Positions 49,267 through 58,327 of a stretch of DNA of 64,000 nt are shown piece after piece. The DNA comes from B10-G9 sp963712165 (GTDB lineage: Bacteria; Chloroflexota; Anaerolineae; Anaerolineales; UBA11858), in NCBI GenBank assembly GCA_963712165.1, contig CAVQGY010000004.1, positions 127,077 through 191,076 on the forward strand, read 5' to 3'. The notes under the pieces were generated by a model, which was not told where the DNA came from, made no database searches, and saw only the letters and a list, made by a program, of their open reading frames with translations. Both the position numbers and the translations under genes were made by a program. Position 1 is the stretch's first letter; the number at the start of each line of letters is the position of its first letter.

Positions 49267-52200
49267 ATGGATGATTATTTAGTGCGAGGAAAACTCAAGG
49301 ATTTGGATCCAAAGCTTTACGAGCTGCTGAGGATTGAGGAGGAAAGGCAGTATCGAAGGTTGATCCTGATCCCTAGTGAAAGCATGACCCCCATGGCGGT
49401 CAGACGGGCCTTGGGCTCGGGTTTCCACAATATCTATGCAGAAGGTTATTCGTTCGATCTTACCGGGGGCTTAACCGAGGACGAACTTTTTGATTATGAC
49501 AGATTATTGACCGAGTACCGACGCTATTCAGATGATCGTTATTACAAGGGTGTAGAATACGCTGATATCCTGGAAGGTGTTGCCTGCCAGCGAGCAGCAA
49601 TAGCCTTTGCCACTAATGACAAAACAGCCCTGGATATCTATGTGAATGTCCAACCGCTTTCCGGCGGACCGGCAAATAATGCAGTTTATCACGGGCTTGT
49701 GAATATTGGCGATACCGTGATGGGTATGAACTTGCTGCACGGCGGTCACTTATCACATGGCTCCCGGGTAAATCGCTCCGGCGAATTCTATAATATTATT
49801 TCTTATTCAGTTGATCCAGAAACGGAGAAGATCGATTACGATAATATCGAGCAACTTGCCAAGCAGCATCGCCCTAAAATGATCATTGCAGGTGTATCAT
49901 CATATTCCTGGCAGTTGGATTGGAAGAGATTCAGGGAAATTGCTGATGAAGTTGGGGCTTTTTTATTGGCAGATATCTCCCATGTGGCTGGCTTGATTGT
50001 AGCCGGTGAGTATCCCTCCCCGATTGGCCACGCTCATATCATATCTTCAACGACCCACAAAACCCTGCTCGGTCCCAGGGGTGCGATCCTGATGAGCACA
50101 GATCTGGATATCATTCGGGCCATTGACCGGGCTGTCTTTCCGGGTGAGCAGGGTGGTCCTCACGTGAATGTGTTCGGCGCGATGGCTCTCGCCTTCAAAC
50201 TGGCCAAAACGGATCAGTTTTCAGCTCTGATGAGACAGATTGTCCAAAATTGTCAGATTCTCAACGATCGCTTGGAGGAGAGGGGATTCCGGATTCCATT
50301 CGGCGGGACCAATACCCATTTAACCAATATTGATACAAAATCGGTCACTGGCAAGGATGGAGCCTGGTTGAGTGGTGACCTGGCAGCTCGCATCTTGGAT
50401 GTGGCTGGCATCGTGACCAACCGTAACACAATTCCAGGAGATAAGTCTGCCTTGAATCCATCGGGAGTTCGGTTGGGAACACCCTGGATCACGCAGCGAG
50501 GATTGGGAGAAAAGGAAACCCGTCTGGTGGCGGATATCATAGCTGATGTGTTGTTCTCGTGTGAACCCTATTATCAAGGTAGGGGACTTCGCGCCAAGGT
50601 CGATTTTAAGACCCTGGAAGAGGCCAAACTCAAAGTCCGTGATCTGGCTCAAAAGGCAGGGATTGACTATAAGCCTGATAAACATGGATACCCCCATTTC
50701 TATTATCTGGATGATGAGGCTGATGAGAAATTAGCTACCTCATCCTATATCATCAGTGGGGATAAATCACGCCAATTCCTGGACTATCTGGTTAGCAGCG
50801 ATATTGAGGTCATGGATTGCGGCACCAATCAGCCTGCTTTGCTCTATACACCTGAGGAGCAGATCCCCGCAATGGTGACCTGTGATGATCTGCAGAGCTT
50901 CCACCTGACTGTTCCCGCTGAAAAAGCTGGCCTGGTTTTGACCTGGTTAAGGGCAGTTTCCGATGGGTACGTCAGATTGGATGAGGATGTGCTGCGGAAG
51001 ATCCCGGGTCCGGTAATAGTCCGTGAATCAGACCGGGAATATGATGCGCTGGTAGAAGGTGACCCCTATGGGAAAGATAAACCGTTTTACCTTGGCATGC
51101 GAGAGGAGGAAGGAGAACCCTTGCCTGCTTTTGAGTGGGTGGAGGAGGAAACTCCCTTGCGCCGTACACCGCTATATGATTTGCATATCGAGCTTGGTGG
51201 CAGGATGGTGCCATTTGCGGGTTGGGAGATGCCAGTCCGTTATGAGTCTGTCCAGGAAGAACATAATACCGTCCGAGAGGCAGCCGGATTATTCGATGTG
51301 ACTCATATGGGAGTATTCCAGGCAGAAGGGCCAGATGCGATGGCATTCTTGGACAGTGTAGTGAGCAACGATGTCTCTGCCTTGGATGCAGGGGAATCTC
51401 TTTATGCTCATTTTCTGGATCCAGATGGACAGGTTTTAGATGACACGCTGATCTACCGCAGAACTGAGTACGAATACATGTTAGTTGTCAACGCCTCGAA
51501 TGAGGCTAAGATCTGGAAATGGTTGAATGAAGTCAAGGCAGGAAGGGTAAAGGTTGACAATAAACGCCCCTGGGCCAAGGCATATGGTATCCGGGCAATA
51601 CTCCGGAACCTTAAGAACCCCCTGGAAGGGTCAGATCAGCGGGTCGATTTGGCGATACAAGGTCCCAAATCACGAGCTATCCTCCTGGAACTGGGCTTCA
51701 ATGCAGAGGATGAGCGGAAAATCAACCATCTGCGCTGGTCTGAGCTCTGCGAAGTGAATAATGAGGAATTCGATCTGGTCGTTTCCCGGACAGGTTATAC
51801 GGGAGAACGAATTGCTTATGAGCTGTTTGTGCACCCGGATAAAGCCACTGACCTATTCCGTAAATTGCTGGAACTGGGTAAACCTCATGGACTGAAACCC
51901 TGCGGGTTGGGAGCCAGGGATTCCCTGCGAACAGAAGCAGGACTGCCACTTTACGGGTATGAAATTGCAGGAGAGTTGAGCATCAATCCTGGCGGGGCGG
52001 GGTTTGCATCCTATATGAAGGTCAATAAACCCTGGTTTATTGGAAGGGATGCATATCTAGATCAGGAAGAGAATCGGAAAAATGTGATTGTCCGCTTCCG
52101 GTTTAGTGAAAAGCGTGTGCGCAAAGCCCATTTTGGAGATCCGATCATGGATGAGCAGGGCCGCGTGATTGGTAAAGTGACCAGCTGTGCAACAGATAGT

Positions 52201-52380
52201 GAGGGTTACTTCCTCGGTCAGGCTTATGTCAATAAGCGCTATGCTGTAAAAGGTACCCTGATCTATATTTACCAGGATGTAGAAAACCGCAAAGGTACTG
52301 AATTAACGGATCTCAGTTATGGGGAGCGGGTCGCTCTGCCGGATACTGCGACAATCCTCCGGAGATTTCCGAAATTCTAA
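49267..52380 (+). CDS. Serine hydroxymethyltransferase-aminomethyltransferase (GlyA-GcvT) fusion
   Basis: 1037 residues in one frame. Residues 1 to about 440 are serine hydroxymethyltransferase: LIPSESMTP near 36, GGHLSHGS near 158, ADISHVAGLIVAGE near 237 and the PLP-binding Lys265 in STTHKTLLGPRG. About 25-30 extra residues lie between IYAEGY and YYKGVEYADILE. A linker domain of about 190 residues follows. From about 632 to the end is aminomethyltransferase (T-protein): VPFAGWEMPV, FDVTHMGVF, SRTGYTGE and GLGARDSLRTEAGLPLYG. The enzyme could hand methylene-tetrahydrofolate from glycine cleavage straight to serine synthesis. The GcvH, P1 and P2 partners lie opposite at 54288-57553. No separate glyA or gcvT is seen in the window. 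Confidence 0.93.
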   Translation: MDDYLVRGKLKDLDPKLYELLRIEEERQYRRLILIPSESMTPMAVRRALGSGFHNIYAEGYSFDLTGGLTEDELFDYDRLLTEYRRYSDDRYYKGVEYADILEGVACQRAAIAFATNDKTALDIYVNVQPLSGGPANNAVYHGLVNIGDTVMGMNLLHGGHLSHGSRVNRSGEFYNIISYSVDPETEKIDYDNIEQLAKQHRPKMIIAGVSSYSWQLDWKRFREIADEVGAFLLADISHVAGLIVAGEYPSPIGHAHIISSTTHKTLLGPRGAILMSTDLDIIRAIDRAVFPGEQGGPHVNVFGAMALAFKLAKTDQFSALMRQIVQNCQILNDRLEERGFRIPFGGTNTHLTNIDTKSVTGKDGAWLSGDLAARILDVAGIVTNRNTIPGDKSALNPSGVRLGTPWITQRGLGEKETRLVADIIADVLFSCEPYYQGRGLRAKVDFKTLEEAKLKVRDLAQKAGIDYKPDKHGYPHFYYLDDEADEKLATSSYIISGDKSRQFLDYLVSSDIEVMDCGTNQPALLYTPEEQIPAMVTCDDLQSFHLTVPAEKAGLVLTWLRAVSDGYVRLDEDVLRKIPGPVIVRESDREYDALVEGDPYGKDKPFYLGMREEEGEPLPAFEWVEEETPLRRTPLYDLHIELGGRMVPFAGWEMPVRYESVQEEHNTVREAAGLFDVTHMGVFQAEGPDAMAFLDSVVSNDVSALDAGESLYAHFLDPDGQVLDDTLIYRRTEYEYMLVVNASNEAKIWKWLNEVKAGRVKVDNKRPWAKAYGIRAILRNLKNPLEGSDQRVDLAIQGPKSRAILLELGFNAEDERKINHLRWSELCEVNNEEFDLVVSRTGYTGERIAYELFVHPDKATDLFRKLLELGKPHGLKPCGLGARDSLRTEAGLPLYGYEIAGELSINPGGAGFASYMKVNKPWFIGRDAYLDQEENRKNVIVRFRFSEKRVRKAHFGDPIMDEQGRVIGKVTSCATDSEGYFLGQAYVNKRYAVKGTLIYIYQDVENRKGTELTDLSYGERVALPDTATILRRFPKF

Positions 52381-52404
52381 AAACGAAAAGAAAGAGAGTG
52401 AACA

Positions 52405-52437
52405 AGAGACGAAGTGCTTTCAAGAGGCTTCGTCTCT
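52405..52437. terminator. Convergent terminator between glyA-gcvT and the kinase gene
   Basis: AGAGACGAAG (52405-52414) pairs with CTTCGTCTCT (52428-52437) around a 13-base loop. It lies 25 bases after the fusion stop codon and overlaps the stop of the minus-strand kinase. Tails are only moderately T-rich. Confidence 0.65.
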
Positions 52438-54145
52438 ATTGTTCCCAGAGATTGAAATCCTTCAGGATCGAATTTCCAATAAATTCCCTTAAGATCGAGT
52501 TATCCGGAATCATATCCAGATCGAGAGGCAGGAACCATTCCAGGAAGGCTAATAGTCGCTTGGCTTCGATTTGCGCCAGAGAGCTGTGGGGGACTTGACG
52601 GAGCAGTGGTTCTGCTAGCGGTTTTAAAGCGGCCATTTCATAAACCAGGGCCGAGTTGAACATCACATTGGCATAATCCTGGTAGGGAAAGATATATTGT
52701 TTTTCACCCCGGCGGACCGATTCCCAGCGGTTGATCGTGTCCATTGCTGAGTATCCCCTTTCCCGAGCATCCCGGACAATACGTCTGATCAGGCGCGTAT
52801 CTGTTGTCGAGACCCGGTTGTGACGATCCAGGTTCAATTGGGTCAGAGCAGATACATAGATCCGGAATGTACTTGATTGGGGAAAATCAGCCAGAAGATC
52901 AGGGTTCAGGCCGTGGATACCCTCCAGGATGATGATCTGCCCTGGTCGAAGGTTAATGGTTTCGCCCATTCGGCTGGTGCCAGTTTGAAAATCGTAGTCA
53001 GGCAGTTGGACTTCATCGCCATTAATCAATTTCCTTAGATCTTTGGAAAGCTGCTTGTGATTTACTGCATCCAGGTCTTCAAAATTCCATTCCCCGTTTT
53101 CATCAGTGGGTGTGTTCTCCCTGTCAACGAAATATTTATCCATCTCCAGGGGAAAAGGGCTGATGCCCCGGGCAAGCAGTTGGATCATGAGCCTCTTGGA
53201 GAAAGTAGTTTTCCCGGATGATGAAGGACCCGCGATCAGGATGACTTCGATTGTTTCAGCTTTTTCTTCGATCAGCGCGGCGATTTCTGCGATCCGCTGC
53301 TCGTGCAATGCTTCTGAAACCAGGATCAATTTTCGAATATGACCCTGATCAATGGAATCATTCAATGCCCCAACACTGTCAATTCCCAATCTGTTCAGCC
53401 AGCTGCCGTAGCGCTTAAAAACACTCAGTAAAGGATTCTGATTTGATAGGGGTTGAAGGATTATGGGATTTTTCCGTCGAGGAAAGCGAATGATAAAACC
53501 ATCTTCCATGGAGACCAGATCAAACCATTTCAGGTAACCGGTTGAGGGAACCATATAACCATGATGGTAGTCCATACGCTCATCCAGCTTGTAGAGAGTC
53601 AGGTAATCCTTTTTCCGGTGTGCAAGCAAAGAAACCTTGTCATCAAATCCCATCTTCTGAAAATATTCTCTGCCTTCATTCAGGGAGATCTCCAGGCGTT
53701 CGAAGGCGATATTCTTACTCACCAGTTCCCTCATCCGAGCTTCCAGCTGCTTAAGTTCTGCATCGCTGAGGGGTGAGCGGCGATAGACCTGACAGAAATA
53801 ACCACCGGATGTGACAGAATGATCCACCGTGAGGATCGCATCGGGGAATAGGACAGAGAAGGCTGTTTCCAGCAGAAAGGTCAAGGATCTGCGGTAGAAG
53901 CGCATGCCGTCTGCGCTTTCCATGGTGATTGGGTGTACTACCACATCCATCTCAACTATATAGGAAAGCTCCGTCAGTTTTCCATTTACGATTGCCCCCA
54001 CAATAGGAGGTAGTCCGCGTTCCTCAAGCAGTTCCAGGAACTCTTCCAGTGTTCCACCCCTGGGACCAGAGATCACTTCTCCATTGGAGAGGTGGATTTC
54101 TACATCCTTACTGGGTTCTACAAAATCGAAATCTTCTCGGTGGGC
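52436..54145 (-). CDS. TGS/ThrRS-like domain fused to uridine kinase-type nucleoside kinase
   Basis: About 569 residues from the ATG at 54145 with GCAGG upstream; an ATG six codons earlier is an alternative. The N-terminal 60 residues form a TGS-like domain (VEIHLSNGEVISGPRGGTLEEF). A threonyl-tRNA synthetase-type second additional domain follows (RRSLTFLLETA, DHSVTSGGYFCQ). The kinase core starts near 305 with the P-loop AGPSSSGKTTFSKRL, then EMDKYFVDRENTP, NFEDLDAV and ILEGIHGLNP, ending with SVRRGEKQYIFPYQ. This architecture occurs in clostridia and Thermotoga and is called nucleoside kinase or uridine kinase. It converges on glyA-gcvT and stands alone downstream of the gcv terminator. Confidence 0.88.
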   Translation of the reverse strand, partial: AHREDFDFVEPSKDVEIHLSNGEVISGPRGGTLEEFLELLEERGLPPIVGAIVNGKLTELSYIVEMDVVVHPITMESADGMRFYRRSLTFLLETAFSVLFPDAILTVDHSVTSGGYFCQVYRRSPLSDAELKQLEARMRELVSKNIAFERLEISLNEGREYFQKMGFDDKVSLLAHRKKDYLTLYKLDERMDYHHGYMVPSTGYLKWFDLVSMEDGFIIRFPRRKNPIILQPLSNQNPLLSVFKRYGSWLNRLGIDSVGALNDSIDQGHIRKLILVSEALHEQRIAEIAALIEEKAETIEVILIAGPSSSGKTTFSKRLMIQLLARGISPFPLEMDKYFVDRENTPTDENGEWNFEDLDAVNHKQLSKDLRKLINGDEVQLPDYDFQTGTSRMGETINLRPGQIIILEGIHGLNPDLLADFPQSSTFRIYVSALTQLNLDRHNRVSTTDTRLIRRIVRDARERGYSAMDTINRWESVRRGEKQYIFPYQDYANVMFNSALVYEMAALKPLAEPLLRQVPHSSLAQIEAKRLLAFLEWFLPLDLDMIPDNSILREFIGNSILKDFNLWEQ

Positions 54146-54205
54146 CATTTTTACCTGCTTCATAGGTTTCGAATTACTCCTATTTTATCATTTTCCTCGA
54201 AGGGA

Positions 54206-54235
54206 AGAAAAAGCCCGGACCAAACGGTCCGGGCT
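54206..54235 (-). terminator. Terminator of the gcv operon
   Basis: A perfect 10-bp GC-rich stem AGCCCGGACC/GGTCCGGGCT with a four-base loop. On the minus strand it is followed by TTTTTCTT. It lies 53 bases after the gcvPB stop. Confidence 0.85.
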
Positions 54236-54287
54236 GGATCAGTAGCGATAGCACACGGGGACTTATCCTGTCCCCTTTTCCTGGGGG

Positions 54288-55757
54288 TTAATTTCCATAA
54301 TCCTCCGGGAGTTGGGTCTTAAGGATCAGCTCCTTGGCTGCTTTAACCTCATCTAACCGTCCAAAGGGAGACTTTGTGGGGGCATTTTGGAGGATCTCAG
54401 GATTGTTCTTGGCTTCGTCAGCAATTTGCAGCAGAGCATCGACGAAAGCATCCAGGGTTTCTTTGGTCTCTGTTTCTGTTGGCTCGATCATCAGTGCTTC
54501 TCGGACGATGAGAGGGAAATAATTGGTCGGTGGGTGGAAACCAAAGTCGATCAAGCGTTTAGATATATCAAGAGCCCGTATACCTGGAGCATCTTCCCAG
54601 CTTGCCTCAGTTACAAATTCATGCATGCATAGTCGTTCGTAGGGGATGTGATAGACATCCTTGACCAGTGCCTGGATGTAATTTGCATTGAGCACAGCAG
54701 TGATCGAGGCGTCCAGTAAGCCATTCTTGCCCAGGCTGAGCATATATGTGAAGGCTCTTACAACCACGCCAAAATGACCATGGAAGGATTTGACCCGGCC
54801 GATGGTTTTCTCAGGAGTTACCAGGTCGTATACGGCTGGAGTTTCTTGATCACCTTCAGATATCATGACAACGACAGGATCAGGCAGGAACCCGGCCAGT
54901 TCCTTGGTGACTCCGACCGGGCCAGATCCAGGGCCTCCGCCTCCGTGTGGGGTAGAGAAGGTCTTATGCAGGTTAAAATGCATAACGTCGATTCCCATCT
55001 CACCTGGTTTGTAGATACCCAGTAAGGCGTTCATATTGGCGCCATCACCATAGACCAAACCCCCACTGTCGTGGATGAGCTGGCAGGCTTCCCCGATGTT
55101 CTCATCGAAAAGGCCCAGGGTGTTGGGATTTGTGATCATCAGGCCAGCCAGGGTATCATCACATTCGGCTTTGACATACTCGAGATCGATATTCCCGTTT
55201 TTGTCTGATGGAATCTCGATCATGGTCATGCCGCTCATTGCCGAAGAAGCAGGATTGGTCCCGTGGGCGGAGTCAGGAACCAGCATTTTGGTCCTTTGGG
55301 TTTCTCCCCGGGAATTGTGATAGGCGCGAATGATCAGCACACCGGTCAATTCCCCATGGGCTCCTGCGGCTGGTTGAAGGGTGACTGCATCAAAGCCGCT
55401 GATCTCAGCCAGCCAATGCTGCGTTTCATACATCAGCCCGAGCGCGCCCTGAACTGTTTCAACTGGTTGGAGTGGGTGGATCTGGCTGAATCCTGGCAGA
55501 CGAGCAGTCTCTTCGTTGATCTTGGGGTTATATTTCATGGTGCATGACCCAAGAGGATAGAAACCTGTATCTACCGCGTGATTCAGCTGCGATATATTCG
55601 TAAAATGACGCACTACTTCATTTTCTGATATTTCAGGCAATGGCAGGTCTTTTCTGAGAAATTCACCTGGAAGCTCCGCCAGCGGTACATCAGGTGCCGG
55701 GTAGCGAATGCCTTTTCTGCCTGGCCTGGAGAGTTCAAAGATCGTTTTTTCAGTCAT
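54288..55757 (-). CDS. gcvPB: Glycine dehydrogenase (decarboxylating) subunit 2
   Basis: 489 residues from the ATG at 55757, which has GGAGGAGG six bases upstream; the track of the frame extends further but without a ribosome site. The family signature includes FYPLGSCTMKYNPK near 62-75, QPAAGAHGELTGVLIIRAYH near 107, and the PLP Lys in HFNLHKTFSTPHGGGGPG near 255. With GcvPA it forms the two-subunit P-protein that decarboxylates glycine and passes the aminomethyl group to lipoyl-GcvH. The start overlaps the gcvPA stop by 8 bases, implying coupled translation. Confidence 0.96.
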   Translation of the reverse strand: MTEKTIFELSRPGRKGIRYPAPDVPLAELPGEFLRKDLPLPEISENEVVRHFTNISQLNHAVDTGFYPLGSCTMKYNPKINEETARLPGFSQIHPLQPVETVQGALGLMYETQHWLAEISGFDAVTLQPAAGAHGELTGVLIIRAYHNSRGETQRTKMLVPDSAHGTNPASSAMSGMTMIEIPSDKNGNIDLEYVKAECDDTLAGLMITNPNTLGLFDENIGEACQLIHDSGGLVYGDGANMNALLGIYKPGEMGIDVMHFNLHKTFSTPHGGGGPGSGPVGVTKELAGFLPDPVVVMISEGDQETPAVYDLVTPEKTIGRVKSFHGHFGVVVRAFTYMLSLGKNGLLDASITAVLNANYIQALVKDVYHIPYERLCMHEFVTEASWEDAPGIRALDISKRLIDFGFHPPTNYFPLIVREALMIEPTETETKETLDAFVDALLQIADEAKNNPEILQNAPTKSPFGRLDEVKAAKELILKTQLPEDYGN

Positions 55758-57093
55758 TGTATTCCTCCTCCAGAACCGCGACCAGGTAATCAATTTCTGA
55801 GCGCGGGTTCATTTCGGTCACGGCGACCAATAAATCGTGGGTCATTCCAGGATAGACCTGACTCAAGTCATATCCTCCCAGAATATCATGTTCAAGCAGG
55901 TACTGGTTCACTTCAGCAGCTGGAACAGGACATTGGACAACAAACTCGTTGAAAAATGGCTGGAGGGGATTGACCAAAAAACCTGGAACCGTGCTGATCT
56001 TTTCGGCAGCATAATGGGCTTTGTGGTAATTCAGTTTGGCCAGGTCTTGAAGGCCGTTCTTTCCCAGCAAGCTTAGGTATACTGTGGAAGCCAGGGCTAT
56101 CAATCCCTGGTTTGTGCAGATATTGGAGGTGGCATTCTCGCGGCGGATATGCTGTTCCCGCGTGTTTAATGTCAGAACATAACCTCGCTGGCCCCGATTA
56201 TCCACCGTTTCACCTGCCAGGCGTCCAGCCATTTTCCTGACATATTTACCTTTGGTGGCAAACAGACCCAGGTAGGGGCCGCCAAATGACAGCGAAATGC
56301 CCAGAGGTTGACCCTCGCCAGTGACGATATCAGCGTCATACTCACTGGGTGGTTTTAATAAACCCAGAGAAATGGGATTGATATGAACAGAAAACAGGGC
56401 GTCGTGTTGATGGGCGGCCTTGGAGACTGCCGTTAGATCAAAGATCCTGCCCAGAAAATCCGGGTATTGGACCAGAACTAAGGCTGTATTTTCATCGATG
56501 AGCTCGATCAAATCATCTGGTTTTGAATTTGGATCGAGATCTTCTCCGACAATCTCCAGACTCATGCCATCCATATAGGTATGGATGGTTTCCCGGTATT
56601 GGGGATTGACAGATGGGGAGAGGACAATCCTCTTTTTTCGGCCCCGGAAGTTGTGGTAAGCCATATTCACCGCCTCAGCTACTGCGGTTGCTCCGTCGTA
56701 ATGAGAGGCGTTGGCTACATCCATCCCGGTTAGGGCAGCGATCAGGCTTTGATACTCGAAGATTGCCTGGAGGGTTCCCTGAGCAATTTCCGGTTGGTAG
56801 GGAGTGTATGCGGAATAAAATTCGCTGCGGCGCAGGATTGAATCCACTGCTGCAGGGATAAAGTGGTTGTAGGCACCAGCTCCAAGAAAGGAGACGAGTT
56901 CCTGGGTCGTTTCATTAAAGGATGAGATATACTGCAGCTCATCCATCGCTTCCATTTCAGTAATACCATCAGGTAGATCCAAGGTGGGGAATTTCCCCTC
57001 CTCTGGCAGGCATTGAAAAAGATCTTCCACTTTCTCAATCCCAATAACCTTAAGCATTGCCTCCTTGTCAGCTTTTGTGTGGGAGGTATACAT
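55750..57093 (-). CDS. gcvPA: Glycine dehydrogenase (decarboxylating) subunit 1
   Basis: 447 residues, the normal length for GcvPA. Motifs include FLGAGAYNHFIPAAVDSILRR near 70, YTPYQPEIAQGTLQAIFEYQ near 96-115, ANASHYDGATAVAEA near 130 and GEGQPLGISLSFGGPYLG near 245. It is the N-terminal half of the split P-protein and works with GcvPB. The Lys that binds PLP sits in the other subunit. It lies 73 bases after gcvH; together with gcvPB they are expressed from the glycine-riboswitch transcript. Confidence 0.96.
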   Translation of the reverse strand: MYTSHTKADKEAMLKVIGIEKVEDLFQCLPEEGKFPTLDLPDGITEMEAMDELQYISSFNETTQELVSFLGAGAYNHFIPAAVDSILRRSEFYSAYTPYQPEIAQGTLQAIFEYQSLIAALTGMDVANASHYDGATAVAEAVNMAYHNFRGRKKRIVLSPSVNPQYRETIHTYMDGMSLEIVGEDLDPNSKPDDLIELIDENTALVLVQYPDFLGRIFDLTAVSKAAHQHDALFSVHINPISLGLLKPPSEYDADIVTGEGQPLGISLSFGGPYLGLFATKGKYVRKMAGRLAGETVDNRGQRGYVLTLNTREQHIRRENATSNICTNQGLIALASTVYLSLLGKNGLQDLAKLNYHKAHYAAEKISTVPGFLVNPLQPFFNEFVVQCPVPAAEVNQYLLEHDILGGYDLSQVYPGMTHDLLVAVTEMNPRSEIDYLVAVLEEEYND

Positions 57094-57166
57094 AGCAGGT
57101 CCTTTCTGGGTTCTTATTACGGATCAACAAATAGGGAAAACACAACTGATCAGGGTTCCTGTCGAG

Positions 57167-57553
57167 TTAATGATCCCGTTCCATATTTTTATAGGTTTCT
57201 GCATCTAACAGATCGTTCAATTCGGCAGGATTGCTCATTTTTATTTTTAGCAGCCAGGCTTTACCGAATGGATCTGCGTTGATCAATTCTGGGGAATCTG
57301 CCAGGACTTGATTGATCTCCGTGATCTCTCCACTGACAGGCATGTATATATCTGCAGCAGCTTTGACAGATTCAACAACCGCGCATGTTTCCCCCCGTTC
57401 GAGCGAATCACCTTCAAAGGCGACGATCTCTACGAACACAATATCTGACAGCTGATCCTGAGCATAATCAGTAATCCCGATCACAGCTTCATCGCCCTCT
57501 ACGCGGACCCATTCATCATTCTTTGTGTATTTTAGATCATCAGGTGTCTTCAT
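57167..57553 (-). CDS. gcvH: Glycine cleavage system H protein
   Basis: 128 residues from the ATG at 57553 with AAGGAG upstream. An in-frame ATG at 57613 is rejected because it lies inside the riboswitch terminator. The lipoylation site is Lys64 in ESVKAAADIYMP, preceded by the usual acidic segment VFVEIVAFEGD; the C-terminal helix is shortened but normal. It shuttles the aminomethyl group from GcvPAB to GcvT and then electrons to dihydrolipoamide dehydrogenase (not in this window). It is the first gene of the gcv operon. Confidence 0.95.
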   Translation of the reverse strand: MKTPDDLKYTKNDEWVRVEGDEAVIGITDYAQDQLSDIVFVEIVAFEGDSLERGETCAVVESVKAAADIYMPVSGEITEINQVLADSPELINADPFGKAWLLKIKMSNPAELNDLLDAETYKNMERDH

Positions 57554-57598
57554 AATTACTCCTTGTTCCTTATGGATATAGACCGAATAAGTGATAGT

Positions 57599-57630
57599 AA
57601 AAAGCACACGCAAAGGTAACCGGCGTGTGC
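57599..57630 (-). terminator. Expression-platform terminator of the glycine riboswitch
   Basis: On the minus strand GCACACGC pairs with GCGTGTGC (57630-57623 with 57611-57604) around an 11-base loop, followed by five T. It comes directly after the second aptamer and 46 bases before gcvH. Glycine binding is expected to prevent its formation and turn the operon on. Confidence 0.8.
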
Positions 57631-57791
57631 CTCTGTCTGGGGACCTGAGAGATTAAGCTCCTTCGGTGTCCGTGGACTCTCCAGAGGGTTGAATGTGCAA
57701 GGTCCGTTTACCTGAGAGTTTCATCTACAGCTCGTTGCCATTTCAGCCGTAGTTTTGCCCCTTCGGTGCCCTGGTGCGGGTCTCTCCCCTG
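57631..57791 (-). promoter_or_regulatory. Tandem glycine riboswitch (gcvT element)
   Basis: Two aptamers are visible on the minus strand. The first has GGGGAGAGACC, CACCGAAGGGGCAA and ACTCTCAGGTAAA with GGACC. The second has CTCTGGAGAGTCC, CACCGAAGGAGC and ATCTCTCAGGT, closing with CAGAGG. The repeated CACCGAAGG-GC and CTCAGGT blocks and their spacing match the cooperative two-aptamer glycine riboswitch. It controls gcvH-gcvPA-gcvPB. Confidence 0.95.
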
Positions 57792-57817
57792 CATATCTGC
57801 TCTTGATGATTGGCTCA

Positions 57818-57826
57818 ATTATACCA
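57818..57826 (-). promoter_or_regulatory. Extended -10 promoter of the gcv operon
   Basis: TGG-TATAAT on the minus strand (57826-57818), with a start predicted near 57811, about 20 bases before the riboswitch. The same TTTGGTATAATT string occurs in the rpsO promoter. Confidence 0.6.
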
Positions 57827-57853
57827 AAACTATGCTCGATATGGTTGGCACAT

Positions 57854-57882
57854 AAAAAAAATCCTGCCAGGTGGGGCAGGAT
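57854..57882 (-). terminator. Terminator of the orphan response regulator
   Basis: On the minus strand ATCCTGCC and GGCAGGAT form an 8-bp stem with a six-base loop, followed by TTTTTTT. It lies 29 bases after the regulator stop and just upstream of the gcv promoter. Confidence 0.85.
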
Positions 57883-57910
57883 TCTTGTCTATCATAATCC
57901 GTTAAACAGG

Positions 57911-58327
57911 CTAATTGTTTTGAGGTAGGGCAAGCTCTTCTGTTTTGTGCCTGCGAACTAGATTCTTCACATGAGCCAATAAAGTGTAGGATGAAATTGG
58001 CTTAACCAGATAATCATCAGCGCCCAGATCGAGGGTTTTGGTGATGATTTCAGGGGACTCAATTGCTGATATAATTAATATTGGCGTTCGGGTCAACTCC
58101 CGGATCGCTGTGCAAAGTTGCCAGCCGTCCATCTCGGGCATCAACAGGTCGAGAATGATCAGATCAAGCATCACTCGCTGAACGATCTCAAGGCTTTCCT
58201 TGCTTGAGTTTGAGGTCAGGACATTATAATCTTTGGATTCCAACAGCCTTTCGTATATTGCAGAGGTGGAGGGATCGTTATCGATCACTAAGATGGTCGG
58301 GCTGATTTTTTGATATCGGCTATTCAT
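57911..58327 (-). CDS. Single-domain response regulator
   Basis: 138 residues from the ATG at 58327; an ATG nine codons earlier is possible, and neither has a strong ribosome site. It contains only a receiver domain: acidic pair in VIDND near 14-18, phosphoacceptor Asp60 in IILDLLMPEMDG, the Ser/Thr position in ILIISA, and Lys in YLVKPIS near 112. With no output domain it likely signals by protein contact. It is divergent from the GAF histidine kinase, 246 bases away, which is a plausible partner. Confidence 0.88.
   Translation of the reverse strand: MNSRYQKISPTILVIDNDPSTSAIYERLLESKDYNVLTSNSSKESLEIVQRVMLDLIILDLLMPEMDGWQLCTAIRELTRTPILIISAIESPEIITKTLDLGADDYLVKPISSYTLLAHVKNLVRRHKTEELALPQNN

Noticed and set aside
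57554..57613. Upstream ATG extension of gcvH to 57613
   Set aside because: It falls inside the riboswitch terminator hairpin; the ATG at 57553 has a ribosome site and gives the normal protein length.
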